Shown: positions 1 to 5,928 of the stretch, piece by piece | Position numbering within the stretch: the stretch's first letter is position 1 | Layout: each line of letters opens with the position of its first letter | Source of the DNA: Bacillota bacterium | GTDB taxonomy: Bacteria; Bacillota_A; Clostridia; Acetivibrionales; DUMB01 | NCBI GenBank assembly: GCA_023621975.1 | Contig: JAMOAC010000171.1 | Span: forward strand, 1-6,312 | DNA length: 6,312 bases | Reading direction: 5' to 3' | Translations under genes and position numbers: made by a program | The notes under the pieces: generated by a model | Seen by the model: only the letters and a program-made list of their open reading frames with translations | What the model was told of the DNA's origin: nothing | The model's database searches: none

Positions 1-210
1 TTTTTAAAAGAGGAACTGGGTGAGATGTGTGAATTTGCACAGGAGAGCCTGTTGCTCCAGAGAGCTTCATCAGTGGCACAGCTTGCAGCTATAAGGTTTT
101 CAGACAGAAAAGCTGAAAGCTGCTTTGACCTGGTTCCTTTTTATCTTAGAAAGTCGCAGGCGGAAAGAGAATATGAAAAAAAACATTGTACAAGCTGCGA
201 TGCGCAATGA
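1..210 (+). CDS. tsaB: TsaB, t6A tRNA-modification subunit (C-terminal part, 5' truncated)
   Basis: The reading frame is open from the first base and stops at TGA 208-210, giving the last 69 residues of a longer protein. The tail has a DLVPFYLRKSQAEREYEKK segment, which matches the conserved C-terminal end of TsaB (YeaZ), where a P-x-Y-L-R-x-S-x-A-E-R block is typical. TsaB is an inactive ASKHA-fold partner that, with TsaD and TsaE, helps transfer the threonylcarbamoyl group to A37 of ANN-decoding tRNAs in the cytoplasm. rimI starts 22 bp downstream, and a tsaB-rimI pair is common in bacteria, which supports the call. The fold core lies outside the window, so only the C-terminal motif and context support the name. 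The ATG at 25 is an internal Met, not the start. Confidence 0.85.
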   Translation, partial: FLKEELGEMCEFAQESLLLQRASSVAQLAAIRFSDRKAESCFDLVPFYLRKSQAEREYEKKHCTSCDAQ

Positions 211-232
211 TCAGCCGTGAGGGTGTTATGGG

Positions 233-685
233 ATGATGTCCAATGTGGAGATAATAAAAACGACTCTTGAGCATCTTGACGATATAATGGTTATTGAAAA
301 ATTAAGTTTTACCATTCCATGGTCAAGGCAGTCATTTATAGATGAAATTACAAGGAATAAACTTGCAATTTACCTGTCTGCGTCCCTAAATAATACCATA
401 GTGGGATATGCAGGCATGTGGAATGTATGCGGCGAAGGGCACATTACAAATATAGCTGTACATCCTGAATTCAGAGGGAACGGTATAGGAAGCCTTCTGG
501 TGGAAGGTCTTATTGAAGAGGCTAGAAAGGCAGGTATTACACAGCTCACTCTTGAGGTGAGAAAGAGCAATTTAATAGCTCAAAAGCTGTATAGAAAATA
601 TGGTTTTGTTCCATGTGGTTTGCGTAAGTGCTACTATGCTGATAACAAGGAAGATGCAATCATAATGTGGAAGAATATGGAATAA
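233..685 (+). CDS. rimI: RimI, ribosomal protein bS18 N-terminal alanine acetyltransferase
   Basis: A 150-residue GNAT-family protein of normal RimI length. RimI transfers acetyl from acetyl-CoA to the N-terminal Ala of ribosomal protein S18. Residues 72-90 (TNIAVHPEFRGNGIGSLLV) form GNAT motif A, with the acetyl-CoA pyrophosphate loop RGNGIG at 81-86. LEVRKSN follows at 107-113 and KLYRKYGF at 118-125. E108 and Y120 line up with the general base Glu and general acid Tyr described for Salmonella RimI, 12 residues apart in both. The C-terminal YYADNKEDAIIMWK block is also RimI-like. A GAGGG at 219-223 lies 9 nt before ATG 233; the adjacent ATG 236 is an alternative start. It follows tsaB by 22 bp and is probably cotranscribed. 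Some RimI-family enzymes acetylate other proteins, so the exact substrate is inferred. Confidence 0.92.
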   Translation: MMSNVEIIKTTLEHLDDIMVIEKLSFTIPWSRQSFIDEITRNKLAIYLSASLNNTIVGYAGMWNVCGEGHITNIAVHPEFRGNGIGSLLVEGLIEEARKAGITQLTLEVRKSNLIAQKLYRKYGFVPCGLRKCYYADNKEDAIIMWKNME

Positions 686-730
686 ATTTCATAAATTCTG
701 TTTTCATGTAGTATGTGACACTTGCTTTTT

Positions 731-737
731 AAGGAGG
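731..737 (+). promoter_or_regulatory. Strong ribosome binding site of the RNA methyltransferase gene
   Basis: AAGGAGG lies 5 nt before ATG 743. It fixes the start at 743 rather than at the upstream in-frame TTG 722, which would place the Shine-Dalgarno inside the coding sequence. Confidence 0.85.
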
Positions 738-742
738 AACAT

Positions 743-1888
743 ATGTCAAAATTACAACTGATTGCTACTGCAGCGTTCGGTATAGAGTCCGTTGTAGGAA
801 GGGAATTAAAGTGGCTGGGCTACACCGATCAGTTTATAGAAAACGGAAAGGTAACTTTTGCAGGAGATGAAGAGGCCATTTGCCGTACAAATCTTTGGTT
901 GAGGACTGCTGACAGGGTACTTTTGAAAGTTGGCGAATTCAAAGCTGTAACTTTTGAAGAACTTTTTGAGAAGACAAAGGCGCTTCCGTGGCATGAACTG
1001 ATACCTGAAGACGCAACATTTCCCGTTGAAGGTAAATCCATAGATTCGCAGCTGGCTAGTGTGCCTGACTGCCAGGCAATTGTCAAGAAGGCAATTGTTG
1101 AGAGTATGAAAAAGAAATATAAACGAGAGTGGTTTGAAGAAACCGGTCCTGTCTATAAAGTGGAAGTATCGTTACTGAAGGATATGGCTACCCTCACCAT
1201 CGATACGAGTGGACCGGGACTACATAAGAGGGGCTACAGAAAGCTGGTGGGCAATGCGCCTCTCAAGGAGACACTTGCCTGCGCAATGCTGCTTATCAGC
1301 AGATGGAGGGGCGACAGGGTACTTCTGGACCCTTTCTGCGGATCGGGAACAATTCCAATTGAAGCTGCGCTGATAGCCAAAAACATTGCGCCCGGGCTTA
1401 ACCGGAGTTTTGCAGCCGAGAAATGGGGGATGATTCCCGAAAAATTATGGAGCAGAGCGAGAGAAGAGGCCAAAGACGCAATAATAAATGATATCGAACT
1501 GCACATACAGGGTTCGGATATTGATGAGAATGCCATAAGCCTTGCACGTTATCATGCAAAACAAGCAGGCGTGGATAAGTTTATTCATCTGCAAAGGCGC
1601 GATGTTGCTGAAATAAGTTCCAGACGCAAGTATGGATTTATAATATGCAACCCCCCGTATGGAGAGCGCCTGGGTGAAAACCGTGAGGTTGAGAATCTGT
1701 ACAGGCTGATGGGCAAGGTATTTAAAAAATTTGATACATGGTCATTTTATATAATTACTTCCCATCCTGAATTTGAAAGATTGTTTGGGCGAAAGGCCGA
1801 TAAAAAAAGAAAACTGTATAACGGAAGAATCATGTGCAATTATTATCAGTTTTTCGGGCCTCCGCCACCAAAGAAAAGTGATATTTAA
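743..1888 (+). CDS. ypsC: THUMP-domain class I SAM-dependent RNA methyltransferase (YpsC/RlmL family)
   Basis: A 381-residue protein, the usual length for Firmicute YpsC. Residues 1 to about 60 form the N-terminal ferredoxin-like part (LIATAAFGIESVVGRELKWLGY), followed by a THUMP RNA-binding region to about 160. GLHKRGYR at 159-166 is the conserved linker entering the catalytic domain. The methyltransferase has SAM motif I, DPFCGSGT, at 196-203, an acidic SDIDENAI at 258-265 that should contact the SAM ribose, and catalytic motif IV, NPPYGER, at 303-309, typical of N2-guanine or N6-adenine RNA methylation. E. coli RlmL makes m2G in 23S rRNA; the target of the single-module Firmicute proteins is less certain, so I claim only an rRNA-type methyltransferase. 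It sits 57 bp after rimI. I saw no convincing terminator on either side and no clear promoter in the 57-bp gap. Confidence 0.9.
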   Translation: MSKLQLIATAAFGIESVVGRELKWLGYTDQFIENGKVTFAGDEEAICRTNLWLRTADRVLLKVGEFKAVTFEELFEKTKALPWHELIPEDATFPVEGKSIDSQLASVPDCQAIVKKAIVESMKKKYKREWFEETGPVYKVEVSLLKDMATLTIDTSGPGLHKRGYRKLVGNAPLKETLACAMLLISRWRGDRVLLDPFCGSGTIPIEAALIAKNIAPGLNRSFAAEKWGMIPEKLWSRAREEAKDAIINDIELHIQGSDIDENAISLARYHAKQAGVDKFIHLQRRDVAEISSRRKYGFIICNPPYGERLGENREVENLYRLMGKVFKKFDTWSFYIITSHPEFERLFGRKADKKRKLYNGRIMCNYYQFFGPPPPKKSDI

Positions 1889-1944
1889 AAATACTCCGGC
1901 CGTAGGTGTTCGATTCAATTATTGTTTAATTTGATAAGAAAGGC

Positions 1945-1973
1945 TTGAAATGTGGTAATTATTATTATATCAT
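1945..1973 (+). promoter_or_regulatory. Candidate sigma-A promoter for aroA-aroC
   Basis: TTGAAA (1945-1950) and TATCAT (1968-1973) are 17 bp apart in an A+T-rich stretch, 43 bp upstream of the aroA start. It is the best -35/-10 pair in the 128-bp gap between the methyltransferase gene and aroA. No operator, riboswitch or T-box-like structure was recognised there. Readthrough from upstream genes is not excluded, because no terminator hairpin was seen after 1888. Confidence 0.5.
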
Positions 1974-2016
1974 ATTAGAAATATCGTTTAGTAGCATGGT
2001 AGAAAGGTAGATCAAA

Positions 2017-3300
2017 ATGGTTATAAAAGTGAGCAAATCCAAGCCCAGTGGGAAAGTTGAAATCCCAGGGTCCAAGTCCCATACAATCAGGGCATTATTC
2101 ATAGCAGGTTTGGCTGACGGCCAATCAGAGATTATCAAGCCCCTGTTATCGTCTGACACGCTTTCTGCAATTGAGACATGCAGAGCATTAGGGGCAGAAA
2201 TCAAAATGGAAGCTGACAGGTTAATTGTTAGTGGAACAGCAGGGAAAATAAAGACTCCCGATGATGTAGTAAACGTTGGAAACTCGGGGACAACTTTAAG
2301 GTTTGGTGTTGCTTGTGCGGCACTTGGCAATGGCTACGCTGTCTTTACAGGCGATCACCAGATAAGAAGAAGGCCTATGGGTCAGCTCCTTGAGGCATTA
2401 AACAACCTTGGAGCCCACGCATTTTCCACCCGCAATAACGGTTCGGCTCCGGTGGTTGTGAAAGGACCTGTTAAAGGCGGCAGGACGGACTTGGACAGTG
2501 TTACCTCTCAATATCTTTCAGCCCTGTTATTGAGCCTGCCTCTTGCAGAAAATGATTCTGAAATTAATGTGGTCAGGCTTAATGAAGTTCCTTATGTCGA
2601 GATGACATTGTGGTGGCTTGACAGGCAGCATATTAAGTACCACAATGATAACTTTAAATCATTTCGTATAATCGGCGGACAAAAATACAGTGCTTTCAGC
2701 ACTGTTATACCCGGCGACTTTTCTTCAGCCACATTTTTTGCAGTGCTTGCAGCCATATCGGGTGAGGAATTTATTCTTGAAAATCTTGACATGTCAGACC
2801 CTCAAGGCGATAAGAGAATTTTTGACGTTCTTGAAAGCATGGGGGCAAAGGTATCGGTACAAAATAATTCAATACTGATAAAAGGAGACAAACTGATTGG
2901 CAGAGAGATTGATATGAATTCCATGCCCGATGCGCTTCCGGCATTTGCGGTGGCAGGGTGTTTTGCGGAAGGGGAAACCAGGTTGGTGAATGTCCCCCAG
3001 GCAAGGCTCAAGGAGACAGACAGGATACATGTAATGTACCAGGAGTTAAAAAAGATGGGGGCATCTATTGAGGAATTACACGATGGCCTGGTTATAAGGC
3101 AAAGCAGGCTGAAAGGTTGTTATGTTAGCGGACATCATGACCATAGAGTGGTTATGGCTCTTGCCATAGCCGGGCTGAATGCTGAAGGAGAGACGACAAT
3201 CGATACCGCAGAAGCGGTAAACGTTACATTCCCGGAATTTGTAGATTTAATATATAACTGTGGTGGAAAAATATTTTGGAAAGGAGATGATAAAAAATGA
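2017..3300 (+). CDS. aroA: 3-phosphoshikimate 1-carboxyvinyltransferase (EPSP synthase)
   Basis: A 427-residue enzyme of family length that joins shikimate-3-phosphate and phosphoenolpyruvate to make EPSP in the cytoplasm. Expected blocks are in order: PGSKS at 17-21 (K20) with R25; GNSGTTLR at 88-95, equivalent to E. coli NAGTAMR, with the glycine at the E. coli G96 position kept (G91); RRRPMG at 117-122; TSQY at 163-166; MPDALP at 303-308 (D305, general base position); ARLKETDR at 329-336; and HHDHR at 373-377. Two details differ from E. coli: SHTIRAL replaces SVSNRAL after the first Lys, and VNVTFP replaces the Lys-containing TAKTFP near the C-terminus. AAAGG at 2003-2007 lies 9 nt before ATG 2017. 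The stop overlaps the aroC start by 4 bp (ATGA), implying translational coupling with the next enzyme in the pathway. Confidence 0.95.
   Translation: MVIKVSKSKPSGKVEIPGSKSHTIRALFIAGLADGQSEIIKPLLSSDTLSAIETCRALGAEIKMEADRLIVSGTAGKIKTPDDVVNVGNSGTTLRFGVACAALGNGYAVFTGDHQIRRRPMGQLLEALNNLGAHAFSTRNNGSAPVVVKGPVKGGRTDLDSVTSQYLSALLLSLPLAENDSEINVVRLNEVPYVEMTLWWLDRQHIKYHNDNFKSFRIIGGQKYSAFSTVIPGDFSSATFFAVLAAISGEEFILENLDMSDPQGDKRIFDVLESMGAKVSVQNNSILIKGDKLIGREIDMNSMPDALPAFAVAGCFAEGETRLVNVPQARLKETDRIHVMYQELKKMGASIEELHDGLVIRQSRLKGCYVSGHHDHRVVMALAIAGLNAEGETTIDTAEAVNVTFPEFVDLIYNCGGKIFWKGDDKK
3280..3300 (+). promoter_or_regulatory. aroC ribosome binding site and ATGA overlap with aroA
   Basis: AAAGGAGA at 3280-3287, inside the end of aroA, lies about 10 nt before ATG 3297, which overlaps the aroA stop TGA 3298-3300. 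A second ATG at 3300 is 3 nt further on; spacing favours 3297. The arrangement predicts coupled translation of aroA and aroC. Confidence 0.75.
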
Positions 3301-4475
3301 TGGGAAACACTTTCGGAAGGATGTTTAGAGTTACTACCTGTGGCGAATCTTACGCAGGAGGTTTTCGCAAGAATCTCAATATACCAAAAGAACTGTACGG
3401 AGGACTTATAACAATAGTTGACGGGGTTCCTCCGGGAATAAAATTAACTGCCGATATGATCCAGCAGGAGCTTGATAAGCGCAGGCCCGGGCAGTCTGAG
3501 CTGGATTCTCCCAGAAAAGAGATAGATAGGGTTTATATTTTCTCAGGAGTAATGGAAAACGATTTAACTACAGGTGCTCCTGTAGGAATGATTATACCCA
3601 ACGTAGACATCGAAGATATTCACATTGAGCAGTACAGAAGCTATAAGGATGTGGTAAGGCCGGGACATGCTGAATATACATACTTCAAAAAATACGGGGA
3701 ATATGCCGACTGGGTAGGAGCAGGTCGTGCTTCAGGAAGAGAGACGGCTTCCCGTGTTGCAGCAGGGGCTGTTGCAAAAGCAATACTGGATCCCCTGGGA
3801 ATTGACGTTATTGCTTTTGTAACGGAGTCAAACGGCATAAAAGCCGGCCCGATAACCTATGAGATGGCGAAAGCCAACTATAGAAAAAATGAATTGAACT
3901 GTCCTGATCTTGAAAAAGCTCGTGAAATGATAGAAGATATTTTGAGAGTGAAAAGAGAAGGAGATACCTGCGGCGGTGTTGTAGAGATCATTGCAAGAGG
4001 CGTTCCTGCAGGGCTTGGCGAACCGGTATTCGATAAATTGAGCGCTACTATTGCACATGGATTAATGTCTATTGGTGCAATAAAAGGACTTGAGTTTGGA
4101 GCCGGATTTGAGCATGCCAAAATGAGGGGTTCTGAGTCCAATGACAGGCCGTATCTGGATAAATCCACCGGAAGGGTAAGATTCAGAACCAACAATGCAG
4201 GCGGATTGCTGGGAGGCATTTCAAACGGTGAGGATATAAGAATCAGGGTTGCGGTAAAGGCCACTCCTACCATCTCCATTCCACAGGAAACGGTGGATAT
4301 GGAAAAGGAGGAAGATGTGGTACTCGAACCTATAACCCGCAGGGATCCGACTCTGCTGCCAAGAATTTATCCCGTATGCGAAGCCATGGTGAGAATTGCA
4401 ATAGTGGATGCTCTTCTCATGGCAAAGGGATACCGAGCAATTTCAAACATATCTGAAAAATGGGACAGACTGTAA
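3297..4475 (+). CDS. aroC: Chorismate synthase, divergent form with altered active-site histidines
   Basis: A 392-residue protein placed directly after EPSP synthase, whose product is its expected substrate; chorismate synthase needs reduced FMN. Family blocks are clear: MGNTFGRMFRVTT at 2-14, IVDGVPPGI at 40-48, KRRPG at 61-65, RPGHAEYT at 121-128 (H124 fits the second catalytic His), GRASGRETASRVAAGA at 143-158, VPAGLGEPVFDKL at 236-248, NNAGGLLGGISNG at 299-311 and RDPTLLPRIYPVCEAM at 349-364 (D350 fits the active-site Asp). Three departures stand out. The first catalytic-His motif GESH reads GESY (Y19, codon TAC 3351-3353). RHDP reads RRDP (R349, codon AGG 4341-4343). About 14 extra residues separate GESY from IVDG. 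The rest of the protein is intact and uninterrupted, so it is probably functional, perhaps a separate subfamily, not a decaying gene. Confidence 0.9.
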   Translation: MMGNTFGRMFRVTTCGESYAGGFRKNLNIPKELYGGLITIVDGVPPGIKLTADMIQQELDKRRPGQSELDSPRKEIDRVYIFSGVMENDLTTGAPVGMIIPNVDIEDIHIEQYRSYKDVVRPGHAEYTYFKKYGEYADWVGAGRASGRETASRVAAGAVAKAILDPLGIDVIAFVTESNGIKAGPITYEMAKANYRKNELNCPDLEKAREMIEDILRVKREGDTCGGVVEIIARGVPAGLGEPVFDKLSATIAHGLMSIGAIKGLEFGAGFEHAKMRGSESNDRPYLDKSTGRVRFRTNNAGGLLGGISNGEDIRIRVAVKATPTISIPQETVDMEKEEDVVLEPITRRDPTLLPRIYPVCEAMVRIAIVDALLMAKGYRAISNISEKWDRL

Positions 4476-4487
4476 AGGAAGAGTGCG

Positions 4488-4526
4488 AATGGGGATATTT
4501 CTTGAACATTAAGAAATGTCCCCGTT
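4488..4526 (+). terminator. Long hairpin after aroC, probable terminator (REP-like core)
   Basis: Starting 13 bp after the aroC stop, GGGGATATTTCTT (4491-4503) pairs with AAGAAATGTCCCC (4511-4523) across a 7-nt loop. There is one G-U wobble, and weaker AAT/GTT pairs extend the stem outward. The tail is only moderately T-rich (GTTTATT), so termination is likely but not certain. It should separate aroA-aroC transcription from spo0A. The GGGGA...TCCCC arms resemble dispersed palindromic repeats of some Firmicutes. Confidence 0.7.
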
Positions 4527-4545
4527 TATTGCTGCTTAGAAGATT

Positions 4546-4573
4546 TTGTACAATAATTGTGTTGAAATAATAC
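4546..4573 (+). promoter_or_regulatory. spo0A: Possible weak sigma-A promoter upstream of spo0A
   Basis: TTGTAC (4546-4551) and TAATAC (4568-4573) are 16 bp apart. This could supply vegetative, low-level spo0A expression, as known for the Bacillus subtilis gene, which has vegetative and sporulation promoters. In DNA this A+T-rich, such matches arise easily, so support is weak. Confidence 0.3.
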
Positions 4574-4579
4574 ATAAAA

Positions 4580-4609
4580 AGAGGATTTATATATTTTTTT
4601 GTAGAATAT
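4580..4609 (+). promoter_or_regulatory. spo0A: Sigma-H promoter of spo0A
   Basis: AGAGGATTT (4580-4588) matches the sigma-H -35 consensus RnAGGAwWW at every defined position. GTAGAATAT (4601-4609), 12 bp further on, matches the -10 consensus RnnGAATWW at every defined position. This is the sporulation-onset class of promoter used for spo0A in B. subtilis. Transcription would start near 4616, leaving a leader of about 100 nt. Two overlapping TATAAT strings (4607-4617) also occur but lack a good -35. Confidence 0.8.
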
Positions 4610-4682
4610 AATATAATAAACTTATTTGGAATTATGGTCTATTACAGTTAATTGTTTGCAAATTTTTTTATTGATAAATCAA

Positions 4683-4702
4683 CCCTATTATTATAATGGG
4701 AG
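4683..4702 (+). promoter_or_regulatory. spo0A: spo0A Shine-Dalgarno within a possible masking hairpin
   Basis: GGGAG (4698-4702) is the only Shine-Dalgarno-like site before spo0A, 10 nt from GTG 4713 and 13 nt from ATG 4716. Its GGG can pair with CCC 4683-4685. The stem continues, after one bulged T, as ATTA (4787-free positions 4687-4690) with TAAT (4694-4697) around a 3-nt loop. The hairpin is short and A+T-rich, so its stability in the cell is uncertain. Confidence 0.4.
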
Positions 4703-4715
4703 TTGCAAATTTGTG

Positions 4716-5543
4716 ATGGCTGAAATGATATCTGTATTGATAGCAGATGACAACATTGAGTTTGGAAATTTGACAAGCGAATATATGGCAAAGCAAGAAG
4801 ATATAAAGATTGTGGGGATTGCCCATGACGGACTTCAGGCTGTTGAAATGATAAAAACGTCCATGCCTGATGTGGTGATACTTGATATTATCATGCCGAA
4901 CCTGGACGGAATAGGAGTACTTGAAAGAATAGCCAGCATGCAGCTTAAATCAAGGCCAATTATTATTATTCTTTCTGCGTTAAATCAGGATGGAATTATT
5001 CAGAAAACAATATCGCTTGGTGCAGATTACTATATTGTAAAACCGTTCGACCTGGGTGTTCTGGTTTCACGGATACGTCAGATTTATAATGAAAAAAGCC
5101 ATATGTTTTCTGCCTGCGACGGCATTGCAGGTGAGCGATTTCTTTTGCATAATAACAGGCCGATACCTTCTGCCAGTAGTCTTGAAGTAAATATAGCCAG
5201 GCTATTAAAAATACTGGGAATTTCTCCTCACATGACAGGGTATAAATATCTGAGGGAAGCAGTAAAATTATCACTGGAAGAGTCAGGGAAAGTAAAACGT
5301 TCTGTTACAAAAGTAATATACCCGGCAGTAGCTGAGAAATACGGTACGTCACCGCAGAAGGTGGAACGTGCAATAAGAAATGCCATTGAATGTGCGTGGC
5401 AAAGGGGAAACCCGCATGGATTGGAAATATTGTACGGATGCCAGATAAATTTCAGACGCGGCAGGCCCACTAATTCCCAATTTATTGCCATGGTATCCGA
5501 CAGGCTCAGAATAATGGGAGTCAAGAATGAAGAACAGAAGTAA
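4716..5543 (+). CDS. spo0A: Spo0A, master response regulator of sporulation
   Basis: A 275-residue two-domain response regulator. Residues 5-122 form the receiver: acidic pair D11-D12 in ADDN, phosphoacceptor D57 in LDIIMP, S87 at the switch Ser/Thr position, and K109 in KPFD. Residues 123-155 are a variable linker. Residues 156-268 form the Spo0A-specific DNA-binding domain, with GYKYLREA at 175-182, SVTKVIYPAVAEKYGTS at 196-212, recognition helix VERAIRNAIECAW at 216-228 and RPTNSQFIAMVSDRLR at 250-265. When phosphorylated, Spo0A binds 0A boxes (TGNCGAA) to start sporulation and repress growth genes; clostridia usually phosphorylate it directly from orphan kinases. ATG 4716 was chosen because homology begins right after it. 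GTG 4713 fits the GGGAG spacing better, and ATG 4725 is possible. The frame extends upstream to 4626, but that part is leader. Its upstream neighbour is aroC, not the usual spoIVB. Confidence 0.95.
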   Translation: MAEMISVLIADDNIEFGNLTSEYMAKQEDIKIVGIAHDGLQAVEMIKTSMPDVVILDIIMPNLDGIGVLERIASMQLKSRPIIIILSALNQDGIIQKTISLGADYYIVKPFDLGVLVSRIRQIYNEKSHMFSACDGIAGERFLLHNNRPIPSASSLEVNIARLLKILGISPHMTGYKYLREAVKLSLEESGKVKRSVTKVIYPAVAEKYGTSPQKVERAIRNAIECAWQRGNPHGLEILYGCQINFRRGRPTNSQFIAMVSDRLRIMGVKNEEQK

Positions 5544-5586
5544 GGTAAAGTAGAAAAAAAGCAGAAAAATGTCACATAGAAGGCAA

Positions 5587-5623
5587 AAATATAAAGCCTT
5601 ACACTATGTAAGGCTTTATATTT
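5587..5623. terminator. Bidirectional terminator between convergent spo0A and hup
   Basis: A perfect 16-bp inverted repeat has arms 5587-5602 and 5608-5623, a core of AAAGCCTTAC/GTAAGGCTTT and a 5-nt loop. A-rich sequence on one flank and T-rich on the other give a U-tract in both directions. It lies 43 bp after the spo0A stop and 13 bp after the hup stop, as expected for a shared terminator of converging genes. Confidence 0.9.
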
Positions 5624-5636
5624 CGATTTGACTTAT

Positions 5637-5915
5637 TTATTTCTTGTTAACTTTATCCTTTAAACCTTTACCTGCTTTGAATACTGGTGCATTTGATGCA
5701 GGAATAACGATTTCTGCCTTAGTTTGCGGATTTCTACCCTTTCTTTCTGCTCTTTTTCTTACTTCGAATGTACCAAATCCAACGAGAACTACCTTGTCGC
5801 CAGCCTGAAGAGCTTCTTCAACAGACTCTATGAAAGCGTTGAGAGCAGCTTCGCTGTTCTTTTTGTTCAAACCAGATTTAGCAGCGATGGAGTTTATTAA
5901 ATCAGTTTTGTTCAT
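5637..5915 (-). CDS. hup: HU family DNA-binding protein
   Basis: A 92-residue basic protein of standard bacterial HU size. MNKTDLINSIAAKSGLNKKNSEAALNAF starts the helical dimerisation body. GFGTFEVRKRAERKGRNPQT at 46-65 is the HU/IHF signature, with the DNA-intercalating proline at P63 in the RNP turn. The lysine-rich tail GKGLKDKVNKK ends the protein. HU dimers bend and compact DNA without strong sequence specificity, and in Bacillus HU is the major nucleoid protein. Start ATG 5915-5913 follows AGGAGG (5928-5923) by 7 nt; an upstream in-frame TTG at 5921 overlaps the Shine-Dalgarno and is rejected. It converges on spo0A and has its own promoter. The short size and RNP motif suit HU better than IHF. 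Confidence 0.96.
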   Translation of the reverse strand: MNKTDLINSIAAKSGLNKKNSEAALNAFIESVEEALQAGDKVVLVGFGTFEVRKRAERKGRNPQTKAEIVIPASNAPVFKAGKGLKDKVNKK

Positions 5916-5922
5916 ACACAAA

Positions 5923-5928
5923 CCTCCT
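5923..5928 (-). promoter_or_regulatory. hup: hup ribosome binding site
   Basis: On the minus strand AGGAGG precedes ATG 5915 by 7 nt, a near-ideal site for a highly expressed gene. It decides the start in favour of 5915 over TTG 5921. Confidence 0.85.

Noticed and set aside
686..730. A promoter between rimI and the methyltransferase gene
   Set aside because: A TAGTAT at 709-714 has no -35 at suitable spacing (ATTTCA at 686-691).
722..742. TTG 722 as start of the RNA methyltransferase
   Set aside because: It would put the AAGGAGG site inside the gene; ATG 743 has ideal spacing.
1234..1536. 100-codon open frame on the minus strand within the methyltransferase gene
   Set aside because: It lies opposite the conserved SAM motif region, lacks an RBS and resembles no family; a frame shadow.
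1889..1944. A terminator after the methyltransferase gene
   Set aside because: Only a CGGCCG palindrome and an A+T-only inverted repeat are visible; neither has a proper stem with a T-tail.
931..4022. 0A-box strings TGGCGAA at 931-937, 3341-3347 and 4016-4022
   Set aside because: All lie inside coding sequence, where they encode GE-type residues; about this number is expected by chance.
3878..4279. 133-codon open frame on the minus strand inside aroC
   Set aside because: It is antisense to conserved chorismate synthase motifs, is low in information and has no RBS; a shadow.
3297..4475. aroC as a pseudogene because catalytic histidines are replaced
   Set aside because: The frame is intact at 392 codons, all other motifs are conserved, and it is coupled to aroA; decay would not spare these.
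4626..4715. Upstream extension of the spo0A reading frame (30 extra residues from 4626)
   Set aside because: Family similarity begins at about 4725, the added residues are not Spo0A-like, no Shine-Dalgarno precedes 4626, and the sigma-H start would fall only about 10 nt before it.
5228..5575. 115-codon minus-strand frame antisense to the Spo0A DNA-binding domain
   Set aside because: Overlaps a conserved domain on the other strand and has no start signal; a shadow.
5916..5921. TTG at 5921 as start of hup
   Set aside because: It abuts the Shine-Dalgarno; ATG 5915 gives the standard HU N-terminus MNKTDL.
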